Source: an uncultured Eubacteriales bacterium (GTDB lineage: Bacteria; Bacillota; Clostridia; Oscillospirales; Acutalibacteraceae). From it: DNA of 64,000 nucleotides. Every line of letters begins with the position of its first letter. Within the stretch, counting starts at the first letter, position 1. Position numbers and translations under genes: made by a program. Below are positions 43,455-52,824 of the stretch, in pieces. The stretch covers positions 47,154-111,153 of the forward strand of contig CASFEZ010000002.1 of NCBI GenBank assembly GCA_949293815.1. The letters are read 5' to 3'. Under the pieces are notes generated by a model. It did no database searches and had not been told where the DNA came from. It saw only the letters and a program-made list of their open reading frames with translations.

Positions 43455-45500
43455 TTATAGATGAATAACAAAGTCAAAGCAGGCATCGTCCTCGTACCAC
43501 AGCGGGAAATTGGTGCCCCAGATATTGTCGTGCAAAACATAACTGAGCCCCTCCGCCGACGGGTCGCCGATCCGGTTGTCATAGGTCAGAATATGGCAAG
43601 TGCCGACGGCGGTCAGCGGCGCATGGAGGTTTTCGATCGTTACGGTTTTTCCGCCGCTTTGATAAAAGAGCTTTTCCACTGCCGAAAGCTTGCGGTTGCC
43701 GTTTTTGACCACGGTTTTCGGGTCAATGATGCTGCCGCATTTTTGATAGCGCAGGGTGTCCTTGTCCAGCACCGGATACAGGCGAAAAGCGGTGCTTTCC
43801 GGCAGGCGGCTGGCTTTTTTCCGCTGCCAGGCGACACGGATATCGATTCCCGCCGGGCGCAGCGTGTAGACAATCTGCATGTTTTGCGGGCAGCCCGTTC
43901 TCTGGGCGCAGTCCGGCGCGGCGGTCAGATTGACACACAGCACAAAATTTCCGGCTTGGTCGGTCTGGCAGGACATCTGCTGCGCCGTAAACGGGAAATC
44001 CCCCTCCGGATAGCGTCCGGTGGCATATTCCAGCAGCGGCCTGCCGAAATCCGGCTCGCTCCATGTATAGTTATCTGAAAAATCTCGGGTATAGTGGGAA
44101 AACCAGTAGTTGTAATCCTTTTTACCGTAGGAAGTAAATTCCAGGGCGGGACGCTCCTTTGCCAAAAACAGCGCCTTGCCGTTCTTCCAAAGGTCGAGCG
44201 CACCGAAGCGGTTGACAGACACGGTATAATCGCCCAGCTGTCGTTTTTCCCCGGGTGCAATCGCCTCGCCCACTGCCGGAAGCAGGGTAAAGGTGCGCAG
44301 CCTTTTGAGTTTTTTTGCGGTTTCTTCCGACAGCTCCTGCGGCAGGGCGGCAAGTCCCCGGTCGATATACTGCCGCTGTTCCGCCCAGCTTTTTTCTATT
44401 TGACGGTACGAGCCGGGGTGATAGCCGCCGGTGCTGCGGTTGAAAAGGGTTATCAGATTATGCGGTCTGCCTCGGAAAGGATGGCGGAGCTTGACCGTAT
44501 CCTGTGCGCGGGCCTTTTCAAAGTCCGGCAGCAGGTAATTTTCATAGTCCGAAAGATATATTTTCTGATCCACGCCGCAGGTATGCTCCGCCAGACATAA
44601 AATAGCGTCCGCTATGCCCTGATAGCTGGAATCCTGACGGGAAACACCCGAAGACAGCAGCAAATCTTTTGCCCGAATCAGTTCCCGCAGCGCTCCGGCC
44701 TTATAGGGGTCGCTGGCGGCGCCGTGAATCCAGCTGTCACCGATTTCCCCTTCCAATACCGGCAGCTTGTCGCGCTTTTCCCATAAAAGGTCAGCAAAGT
44801 CATCTATGCGCCCCGCCTCTACGGTATAGTCAGGGTAGCGCTTGCATACTTTCTGAAACTCTTTTTCTGCAAACCGTTCGTCCTTTGCGCCCCGGTTGTC
44901 CAGCGTGTGGCTGAAATACAGAATTTCATCCAAAAACGGCAGCTGGCACGCGCCGCCGTAGGAGCCGCTGTATATCACCACAAGCTCATACCCGTCCTTT
45001 TTCCAAAGGAAGCATTGCGGCACATCGGGCATAGCGGACGAGCCGTTGACGCCGATATGCAGCAGGCGAATGCCGTGTTTTGCCAGAATCGGAACCAGCC
45101 CTGCCGTATGACCGGGGACGTCGGTCATTTTGGCAGCGGTGGTCTTTCGTCCGGTAATTTCATCAATGGCGTCGCTGATGGAAAGCCCGTATTCCAGTGT
45201 ATCCTTATCTAGTAATTCCGTGTGCAGGGTAAACGGCATGGCGTGGTTTGCCAAATCGCCCCTCTCCAGCGCCCGGCGCACGGTTTGCCGCAGTACGGGA
45301 TCCGGGCTTTGCAGCGACTGCCAGAGAATCCAGGAGCCGGTTGTCCAAACGAATTTTTTCTTTTGGGGACTGTTCAGCCGCTCGGCTATACGGCAGGCGT
45401 TGGGAATAAATTGGTTCACATAGTTTTGGCGAATGGTTTCGGCAAAATCGGTAAAGCCCAAATCCAAATGAGTTTTGGAAACAACGATAACTTTTTTCAT
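43455..45500 (-). CDS. GH38-related (DUF5054-like) glycosidase
   Basis: 681 residues, no signal peptide. The N-terminal domain starts KKVIVVSKTHLDLGFTDFAE; the H-x-D pair is the zinc-binding start of the GH38 alpha-mannosidase fold. TTGSWILW, H-A-M-P-F-T-L-H and MTDVPGHTAGLVPILAKHG follow in the order of GH38 catalytic barrels. The C-terminal half is beta-rich, as in family 38. I recall this type as DUF5054, without a proven activity. It probably removes mannosyl or similar residues from imported oligosaccharides; GH130 phosphorylase at 52825 would fit mannan metabolism. Confidence 0.72.
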   Translation of the reverse strand: MKKVIVVSKTHLDLGFTDFAETIRQNYVNQFIPNACRIAERLNSPQKKKFVWTTGSWILWQSLQSPDPVLRQTVRRALERGDLANHAMPFTLHTELLDKDTLEYGLSISDAIDEITGRKTTAAKMTDVPGHTAGLVPILAKHGIRLLHIGVNGSSAMPDVPQCFLWKKDGYELVVIYSGSYGGACQLPFLDEILYFSHTLDNRGAKDERFAEKEFQKVCKRYPDYTVEAGRIDDFADLLWEKRDKLPVLEGEIGDSWIHGAASDPYKAGALRELIRAKDLLLSSGVSRQDSSYQGIADAILCLAEHTCGVDQKIYLSDYENYLLPDFEKARAQDTVKLRHPFRGRPHNLITLFNRSTGGYHPGSYRQIEKSWAEQRQYIDRGLAALPQELSEETAKKLKRLRTFTLLPAVGEAIAPGEKRQLGDYTVSVNRFGALDLWKNGKALFLAKERPALEFTSYGKKDYNYWFSHYTRDFSDNYTWSEPDFGRPLLEYATGRYPEGDFPFTAQQMSCQTDQAGNFVLCVNLTAAPDCAQRTGCPQNMQIVYTLRPAGIDIRVAWQRKKASRLPESTAFRLYPVLDKDTLRYQKCGSIIDPKTVVKNGNRKLSAVEKLFYQSGGKTVTIENLHAPLTAVGTCHILTYDNRIGDPSAEGLSYVLHDNIWGTNFPLWYEDDACFDFVIHL

Positions 45501-45641
45501 ACGATCCCTCGTTTTGTTTTTCCTTATGCTTATTTTTCTACATCATAGCAAAAAATCGGGGCGAAATGTGCACAAACCTGTCGCAGCCGGAAACAGGCGC
45601 AGCATGCCCGTTTCCGGCTTGCGGTTAAAAATCAAATCCGG

Positions 45642-47216
45642 TTATTTCTTTTTTGATGTTTTCTGCTTCGCTTCCGGCTGCGTTTCTTTGTCGGTCGGGT
45701 TGGCTTCGATGTCAATTTCAACCGTGCCGTTTTCGGTCAATACCTCTTCCATCGCGTCGCGCCGTGCCATCAGCTCGTTATGTACCCGCTCTTTTTCCTT
45801 TCCGGTCAGCTTATAGAAGAAGAACGGCACGCCTGCCAGCAGCATCATAATGCCGTGGACAACCGTATAGAAGAACAACAGCAATATCTTTGTGCGCAAA
45901 GTCTGCATGGTGCCGTCCTCCAGTCCCTGGTTGTAGCCGATGATGGAGTGGTCGCCGTAAAGAATATACGGTACGACGCCGCTGGCGATAATGCCGCTGA
46001 CCGTGCCGCCGAGACCAATGACAAATTCAATGCCCGCGTCCAGCCGTTTGCCGGTGGAAAGCTCCATATCGTCCAGAATATCCGCCTTAAACATGCTGGG
46101 CAGTAAATTGGACGCGCCGAACTGAATGCCGGTTAAAAACAGGCAGGCAATAAAGATGATATTCAGCCAGGACTTGCCGGTATTTAAATAGAGGCAGCCG
46201 ACGCCGAAGGCAATGCAGTTGACAATCACCGAATAAAAGCCCGAAGCAATATACAGCACCCGGCTGTTGAATTTTTTCAGCAGGGCATTGATAATCAGCA
46301 TGCCCACCATGGTGCCCACGCCAACCGGCAGCGCAAACAGCAGGGTTTGGGAGGAGGAACCGAGCATGGCGGCGGCAATAAAGGGCTGCATAAAGGTGGA
46401 AACGCCCCGGAAGCCTTTCAGAAATTCACTAATCAGTACAATGCGGGCGTGTTTGTTTCTCAAAACAATCCAAAAGCCCTGTAAGGGATTCTTTTTCTCT
46501 ACTTTATAGGTGATGCGTTCTTTTACAACGCTCATGGCCAGCAGAACGGTTACCGTGCCGAGGAGGCTGCAAAGCACCGAGGAAATCAAATAGTTGAGCG
46601 CGTTGTTTTTTGCGCCCTGAACCGCTTCAATAATCAGACCGACCACCAAAACGATGACCAGCGGCGCGGAGTTGCCCACAGCGCTGGAGATGCCGCGGAA
46701 GGACAGGAGCTGCTCGCGCTCGCGGCTGTTGGGGGTCATAACCACGGCAACCATATTGATGGTATTGCCGAAGTAGAAGCAAAGCCCCTGAATCAGCGCC
46801 AGCGCGCAGATGTAAATCAGCAGTACGGTGGGGTTTTGGGCAATAAAATCGGGAATGTAGAAAATCAGCGCGGTAATCACGCCGCAGGGAATGGCAAAAA
46901 TCAGCCCCAAATGTTTGAATTTGTTGCCGTTTTTCGGTTTTTTATTGTCCAGAATCATGGCATAAACGAAGCTCAAAACAAAGCCCGCAATGCCGGTAAA
47001 GGTGTTGAAAAAGGACATCGCGCCTTCGGAGAGCAGCAGAATGTCCACCAGATAGGCCTTGCGGTACTCGTTGATCATGCCGGTCATGGTGGTGTAAAAG
47101 AACACCGCCACCAGATACAAAATCCATTCTTTCATGGAAAGGTATTTTTGCTCGTTTGCGGCGGGGGAAACGCTGGCCGCTGCGGCAGGTTTTGCCGCTG
47201 TTTTTGCTTTTGCCAT
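45642..47216 (-). CDS. MFS transporter (sugar-cation symporter-like)
   Basis: 524 residues with about twelve hydrophobic helices. Short charged ends: an Ala/Lys-rich N-terminus (MAKAKTAAKPAAAA) and an acidic, Lys-ended C-terminus. The loop after helix 4 (MTPNSREREQLLSFRGI) resembles the GPH/MFS_2 family, whose members carry glycosides with a cation. The gene sits 15 bases downstream of the metallophosphoesterase gene, so they form one operon. The substrate is unknown; a sugar or sugar phosphate is plausible given the neighbouring glycosidases. Confidence 0.78.
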   Translation of the reverse strand: MAKAKTAAKPAAAASVSPAANEQKYLSMKEWILYLVAVFFYTTMTGMINEYRKAYLVDILLLSEGAMSFFNTFTGIAGFVLSFVYAMILDNKKPKNGNKFKHLGLIFAIPCGVITALIFYIPDFIAQNPTVLLIYICALALIQGLCFYFGNTINMVAVVMTPNSREREQLLSFRGISSAVGNSAPLVIVLVVGLIIEAVQGAKNNALNYLISSVLCSLLGTVTVLLAMSVVKERITYKVEKKNPLQGFWIVLRNKHARIVLISEFLKGFRGVSTFMQPFIAAAMLGSSSQTLLFALPVGVGTMVGMLIINALLKKFNSRVLYIASGFYSVIVNCIAFGVGCLYLNTGKSWLNIIFIACLFLTGIQFGASNLLPSMFKADILDDMELSTGKRLDAGIEFVIGLGGTVSGIIASGVVPYILYGDHSIIGYNQGLEDGTMQTLRTKILLLFFYTVVHGIMMLLAGVPFFFYKLTGKEKERVHNELMARRDAMEEVLTENGTVEIDIEANPTDKETQPEAKQKTSKKK

Positions 47217-47231
47217 TACAAAAGGACTCCT

Positions 47232-48623
47232 TTATTTTTGATAAACGGCGGCGTTGGTTGTCAGTACCGCCTCGTAATCCAGTTGTTTTTCATCACCGAT
47301 GGTTTTCAAAATAAAGCCGCTCAAATCGGAAAGCATCGGGTTCTTTCCGCCTACCTTCTTTTCCACCTGGTGCAGAATGGGGGAAAGGCGCTTTAATATC
47401 TTTTCCATGGCGTCGTAAACCGGTGTGCCTTTGACATACGGCTCGTTGCCCACAAAAATATTGCGCACAAAGCTCAAACCGATGTCTTTCAGCAAAATAT
47501 TTTTGATGGACGGGTCAACGGAAATATGCAAAAGTTTCGCCAAAGAACCGATGGTCCACTTCTGCATCCCCTTGCCGAAGAAGGTAATAACCGGCTTGAA
47601 CTTTTTCATTTTTTCCTCACCGCCGAATTTTGCGGCGAAGAACGGGAAATCAAACGCCATGGCGTCTATAAGGTCGGTAATCATCCGGTCAAACCGCCAC
47701 TGGAAGTATTCAGCGGCGGTTTTATCGCCCTTATCTTTCCATTCAAATTCTCCGGTTGCAATGGATTGAATTTGTATTTTGCCCTCTGCAAGGAAGGTGA
47801 CGCGCCGGTAATAGGCGGGGCAGCCCACCAGCGAGCCGGTGCAGATATCGGTAATTTTGTTGCCGCTTTTCGAGGTATGTTCGGTCAGGCTCTGCATATG
47901 CATATGCCCGGTAAAGATTAAATCCAGCCCCGCGTCCGCCAAAAAGTCGGCGGTTTTCTGCCAGTCGGTCAGCTTCGCGTCGCCAATCAAATACATCACT
48001 GGTGAGGCGGGCAAAAGCGGGTAATGGGTCATGGCAAAAATATACTGTCCCTCGTCATGCGCTTTTTGTATTTGCTCCTTGGCCCATTGCAGCTGGTCAT
48101 CCCAAAGCCCCTTAAAGTCTTTGGTGTCGCCGTCGCAGTTCAGCGCCAGCAGGCGAATGCCGTCCGCAAGCTGCGCCACATAGGACAGACCGTCCCGCTC
48201 ATAGGTCGCAATGGCATCGGAAAACCCAAAGTCCTTGTAAAACTCCCGCAGCTCGCTGCGGTCGGTATGCTCGACCTCCACCCGTTCGCTGCCGCGGAAA
48301 GCGGAGGAATAGCTGTTGTAGTCGTGGCGGGCGGTAATCAGGTATATTTTTTTCCCTGCCTGCTGCAATCGCCGCAGCTTTTCCCGAAAGCCCACATGGC
48401 TTTCCTTTTCGCCGTCAAAGATTAAATCGCCGGGAATTAAAATCACATCGGTTTCGGTGTCGGCGGCAATGCGGGCAAATTCCGCGTCGATAATCGCGCC
48501 GGTTTCCGCAATGCACTTCTGATCCACCCGGCTGCGCGCTTCATAGGCCTCGCCCTCGGCGCCCAGCGCGGTTTCAAAGTAATGCGGATCGGTCACCAGG
48601 AAGAAAGAAAAAGGCTTTGACAT
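47232..48623 (-). CDS. Calcineurin-like metallophosphoesterase
   Basis: 463 residues, no signal peptide. The metal motifs are D12-P-H14, G65-D66, T-H-Y-P and G-H-M-H. The third motif, normally GNH(D/E), reads A-R-H-D here (residues 98-101), so the metal-bridging Asn is Arg. That change could reduce activity or alter the metal site. A C-terminal region from ~310 is unique to this subgroup and mostly helical. It may hydrolyse a phosphomono- or diester; the companion MFS carrier suggests a transported phosphate-bearing or related substrate. Confidence 0.82.
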   Translation of the reverse strand: MSKPFSFFLVTDPHYFETALGAEGEAYEARSRVDQKCIAETGAIIDAEFARIAADTETDVILIPGDLIFDGEKESHVGFREKLRRLQQAGKKIYLITARHDYNSYSSAFRGSERVEVEHTDRSELREFYKDFGFSDAIATYERDGLSYVAQLADGIRLLALNCDGDTKDFKGLWDDQLQWAKEQIQKAHDEGQYIFAMTHYPLLPASPVMYLIGDAKLTDWQKTADFLADAGLDLIFTGHMHMQSLTEHTSKSGNKITDICTGSLVGCPAYYRRVTFLAEGKIQIQSIATGEFEWKDKGDKTAAEYFQWRFDRMITDLIDAMAFDFPFFAAKFGGEEKMKKFKPVITFFGKGMQKWTIGSLAKLLHISVDPSIKNILLKDIGLSFVRNIFVGNEPYVKGTPVYDAMEKILKRLSPILHQVEKKVGGKNPMLSDLSGFILKTIGDEKQLDYEAVLTTNAAVYQK

Positions 48624-48957
48624 ATCATCTCTCCATTGAAAAAAATATTTTTTGATTGAAAGTGGAAAAATTTGAACAATATTTGGAGGAAATATATAAA
48701 ATAATTCCGCATTTCGGGAAAACTATGTTAATTATTTTAGCACGCCAAAGGATTTCTTGTGTGAACAAAATATAAATACTCATAGACAATCAACTCCTTT
48801 TTGTAAGTTAATCGCCTATTGTCAATGTTTCAGAAAAATGAACATAAGGAAAAACGAGCCGAACCGTAAAATTGGGTTCGACTCGTTTTTCGATGCAAAG
48901 CATCAAGGAAGGAGAATTGATTTATGAAAAAGAGGCGTTCTAAAAAGAAGGAATTGG
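48624..48957. other. AT-rich intergenic region with terminator
   Basis: About 330 bases between the metallophosphoesterase start and the htrA stop. It holds the htrA terminator (48851-48890) and a 10-base inverted repeat CATTGACAAT/ATTGTCTATG (9 of 10 paired, 48781-48827). A 52-codon open frame with a good ribosome binding site (48783-48625, minus) has a composition unlike a gene. A promoter for the metallophosphoesterase operon is expected here but I cannot place it. Confidence 0.5.
48851..48890 (-). terminator. Terminator of htrA
   Basis: AAAACGAGCCGAACC pairs with GGGTTCGACTCGTTTT (one mismatch); the minus-strand side is followed by TTTTTCC. Confidence 0.82.
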
Positions 48958-50577
48958 TTAATAGGAAAAGCCGTTGCTGCTGTCGTACGGATAGCCGTAG
49001 GATTCTTCGTCGTCCTCATCCGGCGCGTTGGAAACCGAATCCAGGGTTACCGTCAGCGTCTGATCCTGGAATGTACTGTCGGTGTGACGTTTCACAACAA
49101 TCGAAACCGTATCGCCGGCCTTTTTATTGCCAATGGCAGTGGTCAGCTGCTCCATGGTGGTAATTTCCTGTCCATCGAACGAGGTGATGATATCATAGGG
49201 CTGTATGCCGCCCTCCGCAGCGGGAGAACCGGTGGTAACATCCGTTACATAAACACCGGTGGGCAGACCGTAGCGAATCTGCATTTGTTCGGTCACATCA
49301 GTGCCGGTAATGCCCAGATAAGCTTTTTCAGATTCCGGCAGCGCCGTACCGTTGACCATGGCGTTGATAATCGGAATTGCGGTATTGATGGGAATGGCAT
49401 AGCCGATGCCCTCAACGTCTGTCGAGGCATATTTTACCGAGTTGATGCCAATCACTTCGCCGTTGCTATTGATCAGCGCACCGCCGGAGTTGCCGGGGTT
49501 GATGGCGGCGTCGGTCTGAATTAAGGTCATGGTCTTATCGGTCAGCTGTACTTCCCGCTCCAGCGCGCTGATATAGCCGACTGTGACCGACTGCCCATAG
49601 CCCAGCGCATTGCCGATGGCAATGGCCGGTTCGCCCAGCTGAATGGTATCCGAGTCGCCCATCACGGCAACTTTAATGGTGTTCAATGTCTCGGAATCGA
49701 TATCGCTTAAAGCCACTTGTACCACCGCCAAATCAGAATCCTCGTCGTTTCCGCGCACAACCGCCGAAGCGGTGGTGTTGTCGCAGAAGGTAACGGTAAT
49801 GCTGGTAGCGTCCTCTATGACGTGGTTGTTGGTGACAATATACAGATAGTCATCGTTTTGGGAAATGATAATCCCTGTTCCGCTGCCGGTTTCCTGCTGC
49901 TCATAGGTATCGCCGTAACCATAGCCGAAGAAGTAGAAGGGTTTTTGCACTGTCTGGGTTACAATAATATCAATGGCGACCATCGAGGGCATCACATTTT
50001 CCACAATCTGCGATACATCATAGGTGGTGGTTTGGGTGCCCGAGGAGGAAGTGGTGATCACCGAGGATACATTCGAGCTGCTGTCGCCGAGCAGGCGATC
50101 CGCCGCGAAATCAACGCCCTGGAACAGAACGCCCGCAACCACGCCGAATACTGCCGCCGTTGCCGCCGCCTTGCCAAGCCTTTTGGCAAAGGGATGCTCT
50201 TTCTTTTCTTTTTTCGGCGGCGTATTGTACTGCCACTGCCGGTTGGGATTCGCGCTCGTATAGGGATAATGATTTATCGGCTGCCCGCTGTTCGCCTGAT
50301 AACCGTTTTGCGTTTGCGCAGCATAGGGCGGACGCGGGCTTGCGGAAGCATTTTGCGTATTTTGTGCGCCGGATTGAGAATAAACAGTGGGCTGTACTAT
50401 TTGTGTATGCCCGGTCTGCTCTTCCTGTGCCGTTTCGGCAGTCGGATTGGTTTGTTCGTTCGTCGGCTCACTTGCGGTATTGCCGCTTTGGTCGGTCGCT
50501 TGGTTTGCGGTGCTGCTGTCAGAGATTGGATTGGCGGAATTGTTGTTTTCAAAAGGATAGTTGTTGTTCAGGTCCAT
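48958..50577 (-). CDS. htrA: HtrA/DegP-type membrane serine protease
   Basis: 539 residues from the ATG at 50577, with AAGGAAGG upstream. Residues 1-125 are a low-complexity Asn/Gln/Thr-rich cytoplasmic tail, then a basic stretch and one membrane helix (~136-155). The trypsin-like domain outside the cell has H252 (NNHVIE), D282 (DSDLAVV) and S364 (GNSGG). One PDZ domain follows (~410-510), containing YVTDVTTGSPAAEGGIQPYDII. It degrades misfolded exported proteins. It is divergent from a two-component system, an arrangement suggesting CssRS-like secretion-stress control. Confidence 0.92.
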   Translation of the reverse strand: MDLNNNYPFENNNSANPISDSSTANQATDQSGNTASEPTNEQTNPTAETAQEEQTGHTQIVQPTVYSQSGAQNTQNASASPRPPYAAQTQNGYQANSGQPINHYPYTSANPNRQWQYNTPPKKEKKEHPFAKRLGKAAATAAVFGVVAGVLFQGVDFAADRLLGDSSSNVSSVITTSSSGTQTTTYDVSQIVENVMPSMVAIDIIVTQTVQKPFYFFGYGYGDTYEQQETGSGTGIIISQNDDYLYIVTNNHVIEDATSITVTFCDNTTASAVVRGNDEDSDLAVVQVALSDIDSETLNTIKVAVMGDSDTIQLGEPAIAIGNALGYGQSVTVGYISALEREVQLTDKTMTLIQTDAAINPGNSGGALINSNGEVIGINSVKYASTDVEGIGYAIPINTAIPIINAMVNGTALPESEKAYLGITGTDVTEQMQIRYGLPTGVYVTDVTTGSPAAEGGIQPYDIITSFDGQEITTMEQLTTAIGNKKAGDTVSIVVKRHTDSTFQDQTLTVTLDSVSNAPDEDDEESYGYPYDSSNGFSY

Positions 50578-50836
50578 AGTAAACCTTCCTTTCATATGGT
50601 GTCGGCTGTTGCAGCCGCTGTTTTTCTGTTTGCAAGCGCAGTTTACCGCCGGAAACTTGAAGATTGATTGAAAAATCCAAAAGATAACAATTGTTCATAA
50701 ATATTTCAATTGGCGTAAATAAATCTCCTGCTATGCATCGTTTGCGGTCCGATTTATCGTAGAATTGTGTTTTTTCAAGACAAATTCAATAATATATGCT
50801 ACAATACAAACAGAATGAATATTTTAAGGTGAGCGT

Positions 50837-51520
50837 ATGCGGGTTTTGATTGTAGAAGATGAATATGCGCTGGCGGATGTGCTGAAAGCAACGCTGGAGC
50901 ATGAAAATTATACGGTTGATATTTCCGGCGACGGCGAGGACGGACTGGAGCAGGGACTGACCGGAATTTATGATATTATCATATTGGATGTGATGCTGCC
51001 GAAAATGAACGGGTTTAAGGTGCTGGAGCAGCTGCGCAAAGAAAAAATTACCTCTCATGTCGTTATGCTGACCGCCAAATCCGAGCTGGACGATAAGGTC
51101 AAAGGTCTGGACTGCGGCGCGGATGATTATATGACCAAGCCGTTCCAGACCCGGGAGCTGCTGGCGCGGCTGCGTGCCGTTTCCCGCCGGAAAGGTGAGA
51201 TAGAAGAAGACCGCGTGCTGCGCTTCGGCGATATTGAGCTGGATTTGAAGTCCTGTGAGCTTTCCAACCAAAAAACCGGCGCCGCCATCAAATTGGGCGC
51301 AAAGGAATTTCAGTTGTTGGAATACTTAATGCGCAACAGCACCCAAATTTTAACCCGCGAACAGATTGCGGAAAAAATCTGGGGCTTTGACAGCGATGCG
51401 GAATATAACAATGTGGAAGTGTATATTTCATTTTTGCGTAAAAAAATAAGCTTTATTGACGCCAAAAGCCGAATCAAAGCCGTGCGCGGCGTGGGCTATA
51501 TTTTGGAGGAGCCGTCATGA
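50837..51520 (+). CDS. OmpR/PhoB-family response regulator
   Basis: 227 residues. The receiver domain has D51 as phospho-acceptor (IIILDVMLP), the acidic pair E7-D8, and K in the MTKPF motif. The C-terminal winged helix (~130-227) shows LGAKEFQLLEYLMRN and YNNVEVYISFLRKKI. Its stop overlaps the kinase start (ATGA). A TACAAT -10 lies at 50800-50805 with a weak -35. Probable targets include the divergent htrA. Confidence 0.93.
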   Translation: MRVLIVEDEYALADVLKATLEHENYTVDISGDGEDGLEQGLTGIYDIIILDVMLPKMNGFKVLEQLRKEKITSHVVMLTAKSELDDKVKGLDCGADDYMTKPFQTRELLARLRAVSRRKGEIEEDRVLRFGDIELDLKSCELSNQKTGAAIKLGAKEFQLLEYLMRNSTQILTREQIAEKIWGFDSDAEYNNVEVYISFLRKKISFIDAKSRIKAVRGVGYILEEPS

Positions 51521-52722
51521 TAAAAAAGCTAAAGACAAAGATTATTGTCGTCATTACGGTCATCCTGTTTTTGGTGTTCGCCTTTCAGCTGATTACCTTA
51601 AATATTATCAATTTTCAAAACAAGTATCAGGACGGCTGCCGTTCGGCAGGGCTGCTGGCGAAAAAATTCAATGCTTTCAGCTCGGAAAGCGGGTCGCAGA
51701 GCTCGTATCCGGATTTTGTTGCGCCGGAAGGCTATTATGCCGTGCTTTTTGATACGACAGGCAGCGTGCGCGCCATTGTATCCGGCGGGGTGACTGCCGC
51801 TACCGAACAGGATTTGCAGAAATACATTACGGCTGTTTTTGCTAAAGAAAAAAAAGAGGGTCAGGTCTATGATATGTTCTATGCGCTCGAAGAGTCGCCC
51901 TTAGGTAATATTTTGGTTCTGACCGACAATTCCGGCATGCGTGCTTCTACCCACCGCATGCTTTTGCTCTCTTTCATCGCCGCCATTGCTGCGGCAGGGC
52001 TGTCCTTTGCGCTGGCATGGTTTATTGCCGGGCAAATTGTTGCGCCTGTTGCCAAGAGCTTTGAAAAACAAAAGCAGTTTATCTCCGACGCCGGTCATGA
52101 GCTGAAAACCCCCTTAACGGTCATTGGCGCCAACGCGGATTTGCTGGAGAGCGAGATTGGCGATAACAAGTGGCTGGGGTATATCCGCTCCGAAACCTCC
52201 CGTATGAACGGGCTGGTGCTGAACCTTTTGACCCTGGCGCGGATGGATAACGCCGAGCAAAAGGGATTGGTGGCAACAGAGTTTGATTTAAGCAAAACCA
52301 TTGAGGAAATGGCGATGGTTTTTGAAAGCGTTGCCTTTGAAAATAATTTGACAATGGAAACCGACATCGATTCCGGCTTTTCCTTAAAAGGGAACCGGGA
52401 TGAAATCAAGCAGCTTGCCTCCATTTTGCTGGATAATGCCGTCAAACACAGTGAAAAAGGCGGCAAGATTACGGTGTCTTTAAAGCATGGCAAGTCGAAA
52501 GGAAAAATTCTTTTCCGGGTATCCAATCAGGGCGATCCGATTCCGGAGAGCGAGCGGGAGAAAATATTTGAACGCTTTTACCGGGCGGATGAATCCCGCA
52601 CCGGCAGCGAAAACCGGTTCGGGCTGGGGCTGGCCATTGCCAAGTCCATTGCCGAGCGCCACAAAGGGCAAATCAGCGTCAGCTGCAATAGCGGCATTAC
52701 CGCATTTACCGTACAATTTTAG
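51517..52722 (+). CDS. Sensor histidine kinase
   Basis: 401 residues. First membrane helix ~8-28, an outside sensor domain of ~115 residues with no recognised fold, second helix ~150-172. The H-box is FISDAGHELKTPL with H194, followed by the N-box LLDNAVKHSEKG and the G-box FGLGLAIAKSI. No clear HAMP domain separates helix 2 from the H-box. It is co-translated with the response regulator. Confidence 0.93.
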   Translation: MIKKLKTKIIVVITVILFLVFAFQLITLNIINFQNKYQDGCRSAGLLAKKFNAFSSESGSQSSYPDFVAPEGYYAVLFDTTGSVRAIVSGGVTAATEQDLQKYITAVFAKEKKEGQVYDMFYALEESPLGNILVLTDNSGMRASTHRMLLLSFIAAIAAAGLSFALAWFIAGQIVAPVAKSFEKQKQFISDAGHELKTPLTVIGANADLLESEIGDNKWLGYIRSETSRMNGLVLNLLTLARMDNAEQKGLVATEFDLSKTIEEMAMVFESVAFENNLTMETDIDSGFSLKGNRDEIKQLASILLDNAVKHSEKGGKITVSLKHGKSKGKILFRVSNQGDPIPESEREKIFERFYRADESRTGSENRFGLGLAIAKSIAERHKGQISVSCNSGITAFTVQF

Positions 52723-52755
52723 TGCGGCGCAGCTTTGCATTTTTTGCGGATTATC

Positions 52756-52784
52756 TTGACCGCTGCGGCAAAATATGGTACGAT
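52756..52784 (+). promoter_or_regulatory. Sigma-A promoter of the GH130 gene cluster
   Basis: TTGACC (52756-52761), a 17-bp spacer, TACGAT (52779-52784), about 35 bases before the start. Confidence 0.68.
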
Positions 52785-52824
52785 GTTTGCGCTGTTAAAG
52801 CATTGTCAAGGGAGGGAAAACGAA

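Noticed and set aside
48625-48783. 52-codon minus-strand frame before the metallophosphoesterase gene, with AAAAAGGAG
   Set aside because: Very AT-rich, composition unlike neighbouring proteins; more likely promoter and leader DNA.
48924-49163. 79-codon plus-strand frame with an excellent ribosome binding site (GGAAGGAG) antisense to the htrA end
   Set aside because: Translation beyond the first 15 codons is Arg/Pro/Cys/Trp-rich and overlaps the conserved PDZ part of htrA; could be a decayed gene start, but not supportable.
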